A stretch of DNA of 64,000 bases from Halomicroarcula saliterrae (GTDB taxonomy: Archaea; Halobacteriota; Halobacteria; Halobacteriales; Haloarculaceae): positions 992,001-1,056,000 of the forward strand of contig NZ_JAMQON010000001.1 in the NCBI RefSeq assembly GCF_031624395.1. Reading direction: 5' to 3'. The position numbers and the translations under genes are program-made. This document shows positions 43,053-51,999 of this stretch, in pieces. Under the pieces are notes generated by a model. That model saw nothing but the letters and a program-made list of their open reading frames with translations. It did no database searches and had not been told where the DNA came from. Position 1 is the stretch's first letter. The number at the start of each line of letters is the position of its first letter.

Positions 43053-44285
43053 ATGGTCCTCGATACGACGCTGTTGTTCGCCACGGTCACCCTTCTGGTG
43101 TGGGTCGCGCTCGTCTACGGGTGCTCCGCGCTGTGGTGGCTCCTCGAAGTGTTCGTCATGGGATACGGCTGGGAATCGAGTGACGGAGACGCCTGGGACC
43201 TGCCCGACATCCAGGTTCGCGTCCTCACGGTCGACGCCGCGGGCGTCGTGCAGGGAACGGTCAACGCGATTCCGGACGCGGTCGCGAGCGTCGAAGTGAT
43301 CGCCGAGCGCGATATCGACGTCGACGGCGCGTCCGTACACGTCGTGCCGGAGTCCTTCGAGTGCGAGGCGACCAACAAGGGCCGAGCCGTCGAGTGGGCG
43401 CGCAGAAACGTTCCCTCTGACGTCGAGTACGTGCTCTATCTGGACGAGGACACCATCGTCACTGACCTGACCGGTCTCCCCGACGCCGACTTCGTCCAGT
43501 TCAGCGAGAAACCCATCTACACCGGCTCCCGGTTGGCCTATCTCTGTGAGGTGTTCCGGGTCGGCTACCAGTACGAACAGCGGGCCTTCCACCGGCTGTC
43601 CTATCCGCTGTACGCCTGGGGCGGCGGCTTCGCCATCCGGCAGTCGGTCGAGAACGAACTCACGTGGGACGTGGCGACGATAACGGAGGACACGAACCTC
43701 GTCTGGCGGGCGGCCGACCGGTTCGACCTCGACTACCGGCTCGTCGACGCTCGCTTCCGGAATCAGGCGCCGCCGTCGCTCCGGGCGATGTTCAAGCAGC
43801 GACGGCGCTGGATGTCGGGGACGCTCACGGACAACCACATCCTGCCGCTTGGCTACCAGCCCATCGCCTTTACCCGCGCGGTGACCTGGGGGTTCTCGCC
43901 GGTGATTCCGCTCGTGGTCGTGGGCGCCGGTCTCGTTCCCGGAGCCGGGGTCGGCCTCCGACTCTTCGAGCTCTTCTCGACCGCGTTACTCGGAATCCTC
44001 TTTCTGTACATGACGTACGGGGTCGTCGGCTACCGCAAGCACCCGCTACTGTGGCCCGTCTTCCTCCTGTTGACGCCGGTCGCAGTCGTGTTGCACGCTC
44101 TGGGCGCGGCGTGGGGGCTGCTCAGCCCCATCGCGGAGTTCGAAGTCACCGAGAAGGTCCTGCCGGAGACTATCGAGGCCGTCAACGACGGGTTGGAAGA
44201 CGGTGACCTGGCCGACCACGAGGGGACCGGCCGCCTGGTCCGCAACTCCTCCAGCGCCTACGACTCCTATCTCTTCGACGACTGA
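43053..44285 (+). CDS. Family 2 glycosyltransferase, membrane-bound processive-type
   Basis: 410 aa. An N-terminal membrane helix, a cytoplasmic GT-A domain and three or four C-terminal helices, the plan of hyaluronan/cellulose synthase-like enzymes. Motifs: YLDEDTIV (DxD-like metal site), ITEDTNL (catalytic Asp) and QRRRWMSG (QxxRW). The N-terminal nucleotide-binding loop is somewhat altered. It probably makes a surface or exported glycan. Convergent with a pair of sulfatase-type genes, which could modify such a glycan. Confidence 0.87.
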   Translation: MVLDTTLLFATVTLLVWVALVYGCSALWWLLEVFVMGYGWESSDGDAWDLPDIQVRVLTVDAAGVVQGTVNAIPDAVASVEVIAERDIDVDGASVHVVPESFECEATNKGRAVEWARRNVPSDVEYVLYLDEDTIVTDLTGLPDADFVQFSEKPIYTGSRLAYLCEVFRVGYQYEQRAFHRLSYPLYAWGGGFAIRQSVENELTWDVATITEDTNLVWRAADRFDLDYRLVDARFRNQAPPSLRAMFKQRRRWMSGTLTDNHILPLGYQPIAFTRAVTWGFSPVIPLVVVGAGLVPGAGVGLRLFELFSTALLGILFLYMTYGVVGYRKHPLLWPVFLLLTPVAVVLHALGAAWGLLSPIAEFEVTEKVLPETIEAVNDGLEDGDLADHEGTGRLVRNSSSAYDSYLFDD

Positions 44286-44301
44286 GCTGGCGCTGTCTCG
44301 G

Positions 44302-45744
44302 TCACTCGCCGAGATGCCGCGTCGTGAACTCCGCGATGGGGTCCTCGGTCTCGCGCATCCACTCGGCCAGCCGGTCGCGCAACCGGGCCCGCACGTCGCG
44401 GTAGTCCGGGTGGTCGACGAGGTTCTGCAGCTCGTGGGGGTCCGCGTCGAGGTCGTACAGCTCGTCGACGTCGGGCGCGTTGAAGACGTACTTGTACCGC
44501 TCGGTCCGGATCATCCGCTGAGAGTGAAACCCCATCTCGTCGCCGTGGTACTCGGCGAAGACGGCCTCGCGGGCGTCGGTCTCCTCGCCGCGCAGCGTCG
44601 GCCAGAGACTGCGGGCGTCGATGTCCTCGGGTACCGGCGCGTCGGCGAGTTCGAGGAACGTCGGCATCAGGTCCATGAGCGAGACGAGGTCGTCACAGAG
44701 CCGACCCCGACCGGCGACACCGGGACCGCGCACGACAAGCGGGATGCGGTAGGTGTCGTCGTACATGAACGGGCCCTTGTTCCACTGCCGATGGCCGCCG
44801 GTGAAATCGCCGTGGTCGGAGGCGTGGACGACCACCGTGTCGTCGGCCACGCCGAACTCTTCGAGCGCGTCGAGGATGCGACCGATCTGGTCGTCGATGT
44901 GGTGCATGAACCCCATGTACAACGCGCGGAGCGTCGCCCAGTCCTCCCACGTCAGGTCCTCGACGCCGCGGTAGGACCGGTAGTTCTCCTGCACCTGTGG
45001 CTTCCCGTCGAAAGTCTCCGCGTAGGAGGGCCAGGCCCCCAGCTCCTCGGGGTCGTACATCGAGGCGTAGGGCTCCGGGACCAGATACGGGTGGTGTGGC
45101 CCCTGGAAATCGACCCGGTGGAAAAAGGGGCCGTCGGCGTCGGCCAGTCGCTCCAGCCGCTGAATCGTCAGCTCGGCGTTGTAGTAGCTCCGGGTGGCCG
45201 CCGGGGGAATCGGCAGCGTGGCGCCCAGCAGGTCGCGCGAGTCGGGGAACTCGGCGTAGATCGCGTCCTCCGGTTCGACCGCGTCCGGGTCGACACCGAG
45301 GTCGCGCTGGTGGGCCGCCAGTCCCGATTCGAGGTGGGCGTCGTGGTGCTGGTCGCTCCCGCCGACGTAGTCGAACCCGAAGTCCTCCGGCGTCTTGTGA
45401 CGGCCGACGTGCCACTTGCCGACGTAGGCGTTCTCGTAGCCGGCCTCCCGGAGCGCCGTGCCGAAGGTCGGTACGTCTTCGGGCAGGTCCGCCCGGACCG
45501 CGTCCCGTTCGTGGACGTTGTTGAGCACGCCGTGTCTGTGTGGGTAGCGTCCGGACAGCAGCGACGCCCGGGCGCTGCTACAGATGCTGATAGGCGTGTA
45601 CGCGTTCGTGAACCGGACGCCGTCGGCGGCGAGTCCGTCGATAGCGTCGGTCTCGGCGGGGATGCCGTCCGGTGCGAGCAGGTCGTGGCGCTCCTGGTCG
45701 GTCAACAGGAGGAGCACGTTCGGCCGGTCCGTGTTTCGGGCCAT
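44302..45744 (-). CDS. Sulfatase, formylglycine-type
   Basis: 480 aa from the ATG at 45744. RPNVLLLLTDQERHD is the first metal-binding strand. The active-site motif ICSSARASLLSG carries Cys55 (C-x-x-A-R), expected to become formylglycine. HASDHGDFTGGH supplies further metal ligands and GPFMYDDTYRIPLVVRGPG follows. It cleaves sulfate esters or related substrates. Co-translated with the next gene upstream (TGATG, one-base overlap). Cytoplasmic as written: no signal peptide. Confidence 0.9.
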   Translation of the reverse strand: MARNTDRPNVLLLLTDQERHDLLAPDGIPAETDAIDGLAADGVRFTNAYTPISICSSARASLLSGRYPHRHGVLNNVHERDAVRADLPEDVPTFGTALREAGYENAYVGKWHVGRHKTPEDFGFDYVGGSDQHHDAHLESGLAAHQRDLGVDPDAVEPEDAIYAEFPDSRDLLGATLPIPPAATRSYYNAELTIQRLERLADADGPFFHRVDFQGPHHPYLVPEPYASMYDPEELGAWPSYAETFDGKPQVQENYRSYRGVEDLTWEDWATLRALYMGFMHHIDDQIGRILDALEEFGVADDTVVVHASDHGDFTGGHRQWNKGPFMYDDTYRIPLVVRGPGVAGRGRLCDDLVSLMDLMPTFLELADAPVPEDIDARSLWPTLRGEETDAREAVFAEYHGDEMGFHSQRMIRTERYKYVFNAPDVDELYDLDADPHELQNLVDHPDYRDVRARLRDRLAEWMRETEDPIAEFTTRHLGE

Positions 45745-47195
45745 CAGAGGTACCCGAGGTCGGCGAGCCTGTCTTCGGTGGCGTCGGAGACAGTGACACT
45801 GCCGGTGGCGTCGGTCTGGTCGAAGCTCCCCAGCCATCTGTCGAGGTCGGCGGCCAGCCCGGCGGTCGTGCGAGGGCTGGACGTCGAGATGTCGTGTTTC
45901 TCACCGGGGTCCGCCCGGAGGTCGTACAGCCACTGGCTGCCGTCGGAGCCGCGGACGAACTTGTAATCGGTCGTCCGGACGGCCCGCAGCGAGCGCTGGT
46001 AGTCGTATATCTCCTGGGGAACGTGGTCGAACTTCGATTCGAGGACCTCGATAGGCGGCCGCGGCTGCATGTACTCGGCGATGACGCGCGAACGCGGCTG
46101 GTCGCCCCTGACTGGATGAAACGAGAGAGCCTGAGACGCCTCGCGGACCGCCGGTGCGTCGATGCCGGCCACGTCCAGCAGCGTCGGCGCCAGGTCCGCC
46201 GTCTGGACCAGCCGCTCGCTCCGCGTGTCCGTCGCCGAGAACGCACCGCCGTTGATGACGAGCGGGACGTGCAAGACCGTGTCGTAGAGGCTGTACTGGT
46301 GACCCAGAAAGCCGTGTTCCCCGATGTTCTCCCCGTGGTCGCTGACCGCCACGAACACGGTGTCGTCCCACTCCCCCGCGCGTTCGAGGGCGTCGCGGAG
46401 CCGACCGAGCTGTTCGTCGAGGTACCGTATCTCCGCCGCGTAGAGCGCCTGCACGACGCTCCACTCCTCGTCGGTGTAGTCGAACTCGCCGACGTCGAAC
46501 TCCCGGGGGTCCTGTCTGAGCGTCATCGCCCGGTCGTAGCTCCACCCCTCGGGCAGGAACTCGCGGGCGTAGGCCGGCGGCGGCCGGTACTCCAGGTGCG
46601 GCTCGATACAGTTGGCAAAGAGAAAGAAGGGCACGTCGCTGTCGCGGCCCCGCAACCAGTCCTCGACCCACTCGACCGTCGCCGCGGCCCCGTCGTCGGT
46701 CGGGCCAGTCAGAAGCCTGCGCAGGCGCTCGAACGCCGTCCCGCCCAGTCCGCTCTCGCGAACGGCGTTGGTGAGCCGGTCACCGAGCGAGCCGGCACCG
46801 CTCCAGGCGTCCGTCCGCTCGCCGTCCTCACGGAAGGTGTCGAACCCGCCGGTGAGGCCGAACTCCTCGGCGATCCAGACGTTGTTCGAGATACCGGCCG
46901 TCTCGTAGCCCGCGTCGGCGAACGCGTCCACGATGGTCGGGAGCTCCCCGTCGAACTTCGTGTGTTCGGCGTGGGCCCCGTGTTTCGACGGATAAGTGCC
47001 GGTAAACAGCGAGACGTGGGCGGGGAGCGTCCACGGCGCCGTGGTGAACGCGTCGGTGTACTCGGTGCCTGATTCGGCCAGCGCCGCGAGATTCGGGGTC
47101 AGCTCCGGGTCGGCCGGGACCGTCTCGACCCCGCGCATCGTGTCCATCACGAACAGAACGATATTGGGGTCGTCCCGATCGGTCTCCCCGGTCAT
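45744..47195 (-). CDS. Sulfatase-superfamily hydrolase with Thr nucleophile
   Basis: 483 aa. PNIVLFVMDTMRG starts the fold. The active-site segment is APWTLPAHVSLFTG, where Thr56 stands where sulfatases have Cys or Ser (T-x-P-x-H versus C-x-P-x-R). Other metal-site motifs (VAVSDHGENIGEHGFLGH) are intact. A Thr nucleophile is used by phosphoglycerol or phosphoethanolamine transferases and other alkaline-phosphatase relatives, so it may act on phosphate, not sulfate, esters. It is upstream of and overlaps the formylglycine-type sulfatase gene. Confidence 0.87.
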   Translation of the reverse strand: MTGETDRDDPNIVLFVMDTMRGVETVPADPELTPNLAALAESGTEYTDAFTTAPWTLPAHVSLFTGTYPSKHGAHAEHTKFDGELPTIVDAFADAGYETAGISNNVWIAEEFGLTGGFDTFREDGERTDAWSGAGSLGDRLTNAVRESGLGGTAFERLRRLLTGPTDDGAAATVEWVEDWLRGRDSDVPFFLFANCIEPHLEYRPPPAYAREFLPEGWSYDRAMTLRQDPREFDVGEFDYTDEEWSVVQALYAAEIRYLDEQLGRLRDALERAGEWDDTVFVAVSDHGENIGEHGFLGHQYSLYDTVLHVPLVINGGAFSATDTRSERLVQTADLAPTLLDVAGIDAPAVREASQALSFHPVRGDQPRSRVIAEYMQPRPPIEVLESKFDHVPQEIYDYQRSLRAVRTTDYKFVRGSDGSQWLYDLRADPGEKHDISTSSPRTTAGLAADLDRWLGSFDQTDATGSVTVSDATEDRLADLGYL

Positions 47196-47380
47196 GGTTC
47201 TAGAGTCGACAACAGCGAGACAGGAGTAGCTATGAATACGATCACAGTGCTGGTGTCGCCGTGGGGGTATACTGTAGTTCGGCTTGCAGGTGTCAGTAGT
47301 TTAATCGATGCGGGTGAGAGCGCACTCCCGGCGGTCCGGTGGTGCCGACTGCTTTTGGGACTGGGCGGTAAAGGCCAGCT

Positions 47381-47887
47381 ATGGATACGCCGACACGACG
47401 GGCCGTCCTCGCTGGCGGCGCCGCCCTCGCGTCGTCGTTCGCTGGGTGCAGCGGGCTCGGCGGAGGGAGCTCGGCTCCAACGGACGGGGCGCCGGTGCCG
47501 ACCGAGGCCTCGGAGCTCGACCTCCGGGAGGCTAACGTCACCGCCGTCACAGTCGAGGACGCCGGCGAACGCGAGTATCGCTTCGACGTGACGCTGTACC
47601 ACGACGACGACGGCGAGGACGGCTACGCGAACTGGTGGCAGGTCGAAACGCTCAGCGGGGAGCCACTGGGTCGACGGGACCTCAGCCACCCACACAGTAC
47701 CGAGCCGGTCACCCGTTCGACGACGGCCGGTGTCCCCGGTGGCGTCTCGTGTGTCGTGGTCCGGGGCCACGACCAGACCCACGGCTACGGCGGGCAGGCG
47801 ATGGCCGTCGCGCTCGGGGACGGAGCGACGGAGCCGCTACAGCAGGGCCCCGACCGGCGGGCGGTCGACGAGAGCGACTGTCCCTGA
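47381..47887 (+). CDS. Small secreted lipoprotein, unknown function
   Basis: 168 aa. RRAVLAGGAALASSFAGC gives a Tat-like signal with lipobox Cys23. A short Ser/Thr/Pro linker precedes a beta-rich domain (AGEREYRFDVTLYHDDDGEDGYANWWQVET) with several His near the end (RDLSHPHS, GHDQTHGYGG). The His pattern might bind a metal. No family recognised. It is divergent from the sulfatase pair. Confidence 0.7.
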   Translation: MDTPTRRAVLAGGAALASSFAGCSGLGGGSSAPTDGAPVPTEASELDLREANVTAVTVEDAGEREYRFDVTLYHDDDGEDGYANWWQVETLSGEPLGRRDLSHPHSTEPVTRSTTAGVPGGVSCVVVRGHDQTHGYGGQAMAVALGDGATEPLQQGPDRRAVDESDCP

Positions 47888-47957
47888 CCGCGCCCCAGGC
47901 TGTCGAGTCCGCTGAAGTATAGTGACGTTTTTGCCCCGCGGGCGTCCCTATTGGAGT

Positions 47958-48851
47958 ATGACAGAGATAATCGACGGCGACGCCGTCGCCCAGTCGGTTC
48001 GGGACGACCTCGCGACGGCTATCGACCAGCTGGCCGACGCGGGCGTCACGCCGACACTGGCGACCGTGCTGATGAGCGACGACCCCGCTAGCGAGACGTA
48101 CGTCTCGATGAAACAGTCCGACTGCGAGGAGGTCGGCATCGAGGCGCTCGACATCGAAATCGACCCCGAGGCCGACGCGAGCGAGCTGTACGACGCCGTT
48201 TCCGACCTCAACGCCGACGACGAGGTCAACGGCATCCTCGTCCAGATGCCGGTCCCGGACCACGTCTCCGACCGGCAGGTACTGCGGGCCATCGACCCGC
48301 GGAAGGACGTCGACGGGTTCCACCCCGAGAACGTCGGCCGACTCGTCGCCGGCGACGCCCGCTACAAGCCCTGCACACCCCACGGCATCCAGAAGCTCGT
48401 CGAGTCCGCCGGCGTCGACACCGAGGGCAAAGACGCCGTCGTCGTCGGCCGCTCCGACATCGTCGGCAAGCCGATGGCGAACCTCCTCATCCAGAAGGCC
48501 CCGGGCGGCAACGCGACGACGACGGTGTGTCACTCCCGGACCGAGAACCTCGGCGAGAAGACCCGCGAGGCCGATATCCTCGTCGCCGCCGCCGGCGTGC
48601 CGGAGATGATAGACGGCGAGATGGTCGGCGAGGGCGCGACGGTCATCGACGTGGGCATCAACCGCGTGGACGCCGACACCGAGAAGGGCTACGAGCTGGT
48701 CGGCGACGTCGACTTCGAGAGCGCGAAAGAGAAAGCCGGCGCCATCACCCCCGTTCCCGGCGGCGTCGGGCCGATGACCCGCGCGATGTTGCTGTACAAC
48801 ACGGTCAAGGCCGCCGGACTCCAGCACGACGTGTCCGTCGACCTCCCCTGA
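47958..48851 (+). CDS. folD: FolD, methylene-THF dehydrogenase/cyclohydrolase
   Basis: 297 aa from the ATG at 47958. Family motifs include YVSMKQSDCEEVGIEA (active-site Tyr and Lys), ILVQMPVPDHV, DVDGFHPENVGRL, VVVGRSDIVGKPMA and TPVPGGVGPMTRAMLL. It oxidises 5,10-methylene-THF to methenyl-THF and hydrolyses it to 10-formyl-THF in the cytoplasm. With glyA it forms a folate-type one-carbon route in the same region. Confidence 0.97.
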   Translation: MTEIIDGDAVAQSVRDDLATAIDQLADAGVTPTLATVLMSDDPASETYVSMKQSDCEEVGIEALDIEIDPEADASELYDAVSDLNADDEVNGILVQMPVPDHVSDRQVLRAIDPRKDVDGFHPENVGRLVAGDARYKPCTPHGIQKLVESAGVDTEGKDAVVVGRSDIVGKPMANLLIQKAPGGNATTTVCHSRTENLGEKTREADILVAAAGVPEMIDGEMVGEGATVIDVGINRVDADTEKGYELVGDVDFESAKEKAGAITPVPGGVGPMTRAMLLYNTVKAAGLQHDVSVDLP

Positions 48852-48916
48852 GGTCGGGTTACACGGCTTGCAGTCGCAGGCCCTAGCGTCTGCAGGTCCG
48901 TCTCCGTAGCCCCGGT

Positions 48917-49294
48917 ATGGACGACCCCGACCACGTCGAAGGCGTCGACTTCACGTCGATTAACCCGCTCCTCGACGACGTCTCCTACCCGATTACGACC
49001 GACGAACTCGTCGACGAGTACGGCGATCGGGAACTGGAGCGGACGAACGCGCCCCCGATTTCTGTCGAGGAGCTGTTCGGGTACATCGACGACACCTTCG
49101 AGTCGGACGAGGCCGTCCGACAGATGCTCCTCTCACAGATGCCCCGGGGGAGCGAAGGCAGAGCCAACTACTCCGACCGCGGCGGCTCCCATCCGGTCGA
49201 GACGGAGGCCGCCGAGGACGCCGCCGAGCAGACGGCCGCGGACCTCGAACAGGGGCCCGCGACGAACGACGACAGGCGAAACCCGGAGGGCTAG
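48917..49294 (+). CDS. DUF5789-type small protein
   Basis: 125 aa, very acidic. The string YPITTDELVDEYGDRELE and the later GRANYSDRGGSHP match haloarchaeal DUF5789 proteins as I remember them. The last 40 residues are Ala/Glu/Asp-rich. No enzyme motif. It overlaps the convergent zinc-ribbon gene by four bases. Function unknown. Confidence 0.68.
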   Translation: MDDPDHVEGVDFTSINPLLDDVSYPITTDELVDEYGDRELERTNAPPISVEELFGYIDDTFESDEAVRQMLLSQMPRGSEGRANYSDRGGSHPVETEAAEDAAEQTAADLEQGPATNDDRRNPEG

Positions 49295-50010
49295 GTTCTG
49301 TCCCGCTCCAGCCCCGAGAGCCAGTTGTCGGCGGTGACCGCGGCGCTCTCGTCCCCGTCGATATACCGTCCGAGGTCGCGCGCGGCGTGCATGAGCCGGT
49401 TCGCGTCGGCGGGGTCGACGTCGCCGTCCAGCGCCTCGACCCGTTTGCGGTGGTCGCGGATACGACCCGAGAGCCGCCGCGCGTGCTCGTCGGGGTTGCT
49501 GTCGAGATAGGTCCGCACGTCGCGCTGGTAGCTGTCGACGGCGTCGGCCATCGCCAGCCCGAACGCCGCCCGCAGCTCGTCGGGCACGGACTCGTGGCCG
49601 GGTCGCTCACCGGCGTCAGCGCCCGCGAGCAGGTCGAGCAGATACAGTTCGGCCGCGTCGCCCGGCCGGGTCCGCCGGGCGAACGCGCCCGCGACGGCGG
49701 CCAGCTCGACGGCGGCGACGTACGTCTCGTCCAGCGGTTTGAGCCGGCCGCTGTCGATGAAGCCGCGCTTTCGCGCGTACTCCCGGCAGGTCCGGGCCAC
49801 GTCTTCGGCCAGCTCGGCGGTCGTCGCCTCGTCGATGCGGTTTCTGAGCGGCGTCAGGTCGAGTTCGACCGGCGAGTCGGTGTGTTCGGTCCGGTCGTCG
49901 ACGCCCACGCTGTGGACGCTCCCACACGACGGACAGGCGACGCTCCCGGTGTCGTAGTACGACCACCGGGTCCCACAGGATTTGCACTCTCGGTCCCCAC
50001 GGATTTTCAT
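49291..50010 (-). CDS. TFIIB-type zinc-ribbon protein, unknown function
   Basis: 239 aa. N-terminal CKSCGTRW and CPSCGSVH (about residues 9-33) form a zinc ribbon, followed by a mostly helical body (about 60-239) rich in Arg and Asp. The zinc ribbon is like that of TFIIB or ribosomal proteins, but the rest does not match TFB cyclin repeats, so it is not a general transcription factor. Perhaps a DNA- or RNA-binding regulator. 22 bp downstream (on the plus coordinate) lies the beta-carbonic anhydrase stop, same strand. Confidence 0.75.
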   Translation of the reverse strand: MKIRGDRECKSCGTRWSYYDTGSVACPSCGSVHSVGVDDRTEHTDSPVELDLTPLRNRIDEATTAELAEDVARTCREYARKRGFIDSGRLKPLDETYVAAVELAAVAGAFARRTRPGDAAELYLLDLLAGADAGERPGHESVPDELRAAFGLAMADAVDSYQRDVRTYLDSNPDEHARRLSGRIRDHRKRVEALDGDVDPADANRLMHAARDLGRYIDGDESAAVTADNWLSGLERDRT

Positions 50011-50032
50011 AGTGGTTCTCGGCGCGCCGGCC

Positions 50033-50740
50033 TCAAGTTTGTTCCGCGGTCAGCGTCCGGCCGTACTCCCAGAGGCGGCCGATGCGGTCGGCGATCTCCG
50101 GATGGTCGCCCCGCAGCGTCGCCACGTCGGTCTCGCCGGCGACGTTGATGACGTGGACCTTTCCGCGCTGGTCGGAGTAGACGTCCTGGAAGTCGTACAC
50201 CACGCCGAGCACGGTCACGTCGTCGGGCACGTCCTCGCTATCGACGAGCCGGCTCACCTGGTGGTCGACGTTGTACTCGACGAGGTGGTTGATGGCCGCC
50301 GCGTCCGAGAGGTCGTCGGGGAGGACGTCGAGCGCTTCCTTGAGGTGGGGTTTCAGCTGTTCCAGACAGTACTTGATGCCGCGGGGCTGGATGACGTCCT
50401 CGGTCAGGTACTGGAACGCGGTCGTGACGGCGCCACAGCCGGTGTGGCCCACGACGATGGCGACCTTGGTGTCGGTGTTCCACAGCGGGAACATCACGTC
50501 CCCGGAGACGAGATGGCCCATGCTGGTCGGCTGGGTGACGCGGTTGCCGATGTTGCTGCAGGTGAATATCTTCCCGGGTTCGTCGTTGCCCCACATGTCG
50601 TCTTGCAGGACCCGCGAGTCCGAACAGCAGATGGTGACAGCGTCCGGGAACTGGGTCTCCTGGAGGTCGTCAAACCGGGCGTTCTCCTTCTCGGCGTGCT
50701 CGACGTTCCGGTCGAGCAGCTCGACGACTGTGGAATCCAT
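50033..50740 (-). CDS. Beta-class carbonic anhydrase
   Basis: 235 aa. Zinc ligands Cys39 with Asp41-Arg43 (CCSDSRV), His99 and Cys102 (VVGHTGCGAV) are all present, so it should be active. It interconverts CO2 and bicarbonate in the cytoplasm. The zinc-ribbon gene follows 22 bp downstream on the same strand and may be co-transcribed. The AT-rich upstream spacer (GATTATATTCC on the plus strand near 50764) likely holds the promoter. Confidence 0.94.
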   Translation of the reverse strand: MDSTVVELLDRNVEHAEKENARFDDLQETQFPDAVTICCSDSRVLQDDMWGNDEPGKIFTCSNIGNRVTQPTSMGHLVSGDVMFPLWNTDTKVAIVVGHTGCGAVTTAFQYLTEDVIQPRGIKYCLEQLKPHLKEALDVLPDDLSDAAAINHLVEYNVDHQVSRLVDSEDVPDDVTVLGVVYDFQDVYSDQRGKVHVINVAGETDVATLRGDHPEIADRIGRLWEYGRTLTAEQT

Positions 50741-50922
50741 ACCACTGTAGTGATTCGCCGTCGATTATATTCCTTCGCCTGTTCTCGGCCCGCGACCACT
50801 TGATACAAGCGCCGAGCCCCCTCGATTCAGCGGTCGCCGGCTCACACTGATGGCTGTAACAAACTGACGTACTTTCCCACCGCGAGGTGGCGAATATCTT
50901 TGCGAACGTACAGCCACCTGTA

Positions 50923-51972
50923 TCAGTCCAGCGCGTGCCAGACGGTGGCCGAGAGATACAGCGAGGAGACCCCTCCGACGGCGACGACGAGCCAGTAGGT
51001 CACCAGCCGGAAGACGATGACGCCGGCGGCCACTACGGCCGGCGACGACGCGAGCACGACGGTGAGCGCCGCTGTCAGCCCGATTTCCGTGCTACCCAGC
51101 CCGCCGGGCGTCGGCAACAGCGTCACCACACCGGCGGCCGGGGTCAGAAACAGAGCGAACCCGAGCGGCATCGGCGCGCCGACGGCCAGCAGGCCGACGG
51201 AGAGCGCGAGCGAGAACGCGAGCCACCCGAGGACGGCGAGGGTCGTCGCGACGACCAGCCGCCGGGTCTCGCCGGTCGCCGTCCCGAACGCGTCGAGGAA
51301 CGACCGCGTCCCGCTACCGACGCGTTCCGGCGCGAGCGAGCGGTGGACACGGACCGAGATACGACCGAGAGTGACCCTGAGCAGCCACGCGACGTGCTCG
51401 ACGAACGTCGCAACCAGATGGATGCGGTACGCGAGGACGGCGCCCCCGACGACCAGGACGAGGACGGTCACTGTCAGGACCGCCAGCACGAGCGCGGTCG
51501 GGAGCCCCGAGTACGGGCTGAGCAGTATCGAGACCAGCCCGGCGACAGCGACGCCGACCGACCCGGCGAACACGAGCAGCTCGCTGGCGGTGACGGCGGC
51601 GAACACGTCCCGGAACCGACGGTCGAGGTCCTCGGCGATGACGTAGGACAGAATCGCCGACCCGCCGACGTTCCCCAGCGGCAACACCTGCTTGCCGAAG
51701 GTGCCCGAGAGGTAGCCAAGTTGGATGCGCCGCCGGGGGAGCGAGCCGTCGACGCCTTCCAGGATGGTCGCCGTCGTCAGGCTCCAGCACAGCTGTGCCG
51801 AAAGCGAGAGCCCGGCCGCGAGCGCCACGAGCCCGGGGTCGGCGTCGGCCAGCGCGCGGCCGATTGCGCGTACGTCCAGCGTCATCGCCAGCCCGCCAAG
51901 GAGCACGACGGCCAGACCGACGCCGAGGAGCAGTCGGCCGTACCCCCGTCGCTCTTTCGAGACCGTGGCCAT
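50923..51972 (-). CDS. Flippase-like membrane protein (UPF0104/LPG synthase TM region)
   Basis: 349 aa with about eight hydrophobic segments. GTFGKQVLPLGNVGGSAILSY is the conserved family loop, and LLPTPGGLGSTEIGLTAAL a second one, both seen in lysylphosphatidylglycerol synthase TM-region/UPF0104 proteins. Likely a lipid-linked substrate flippase or a partner of a transferase. It lies 27 bp downstream of surE on the same strand, probably in one operon. Confidence 0.87.
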   Translation of the reverse strand: MATVSKERRGYGRLLLGVGLAVVLLGGLAMTLDVRAIGRALADADPGLVALAAGLSLSAQLCWSLTTATILEGVDGSLPRRRIQLGYLSGTFGKQVLPLGNVGGSAILSYVIAEDLDRRFRDVFAAVTASELLVFAGSVGVAVAGLVSILLSPYSGLPTALVLAVLTVTVLVLVVGGAVLAYRIHLVATFVEHVAWLLRVTLGRISVRVHRSLAPERVGSGTRSFLDAFGTATGETRRLVVATTLAVLGWLAFSLALSVGLLAVGAPMPLGFALFLTPAAGVVTLLPTPGGLGSTEIGLTAALTVVLASSPAVVAAGVIVFRLVTYWLVVAVGGVSSLYLSATVWHALD

Positions 51973-51999
51973 TTTCTGTTCGTGGTCGACCGAGTCGTA

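Noticed and set aside
41628-43838. 736-aa open frame antisense to glyA and the glycosyltransferase
   Set aside because: Opposed by two genes with unambiguous motifs; product is Val/Asp/Arg-rich with no conserved domain visible.
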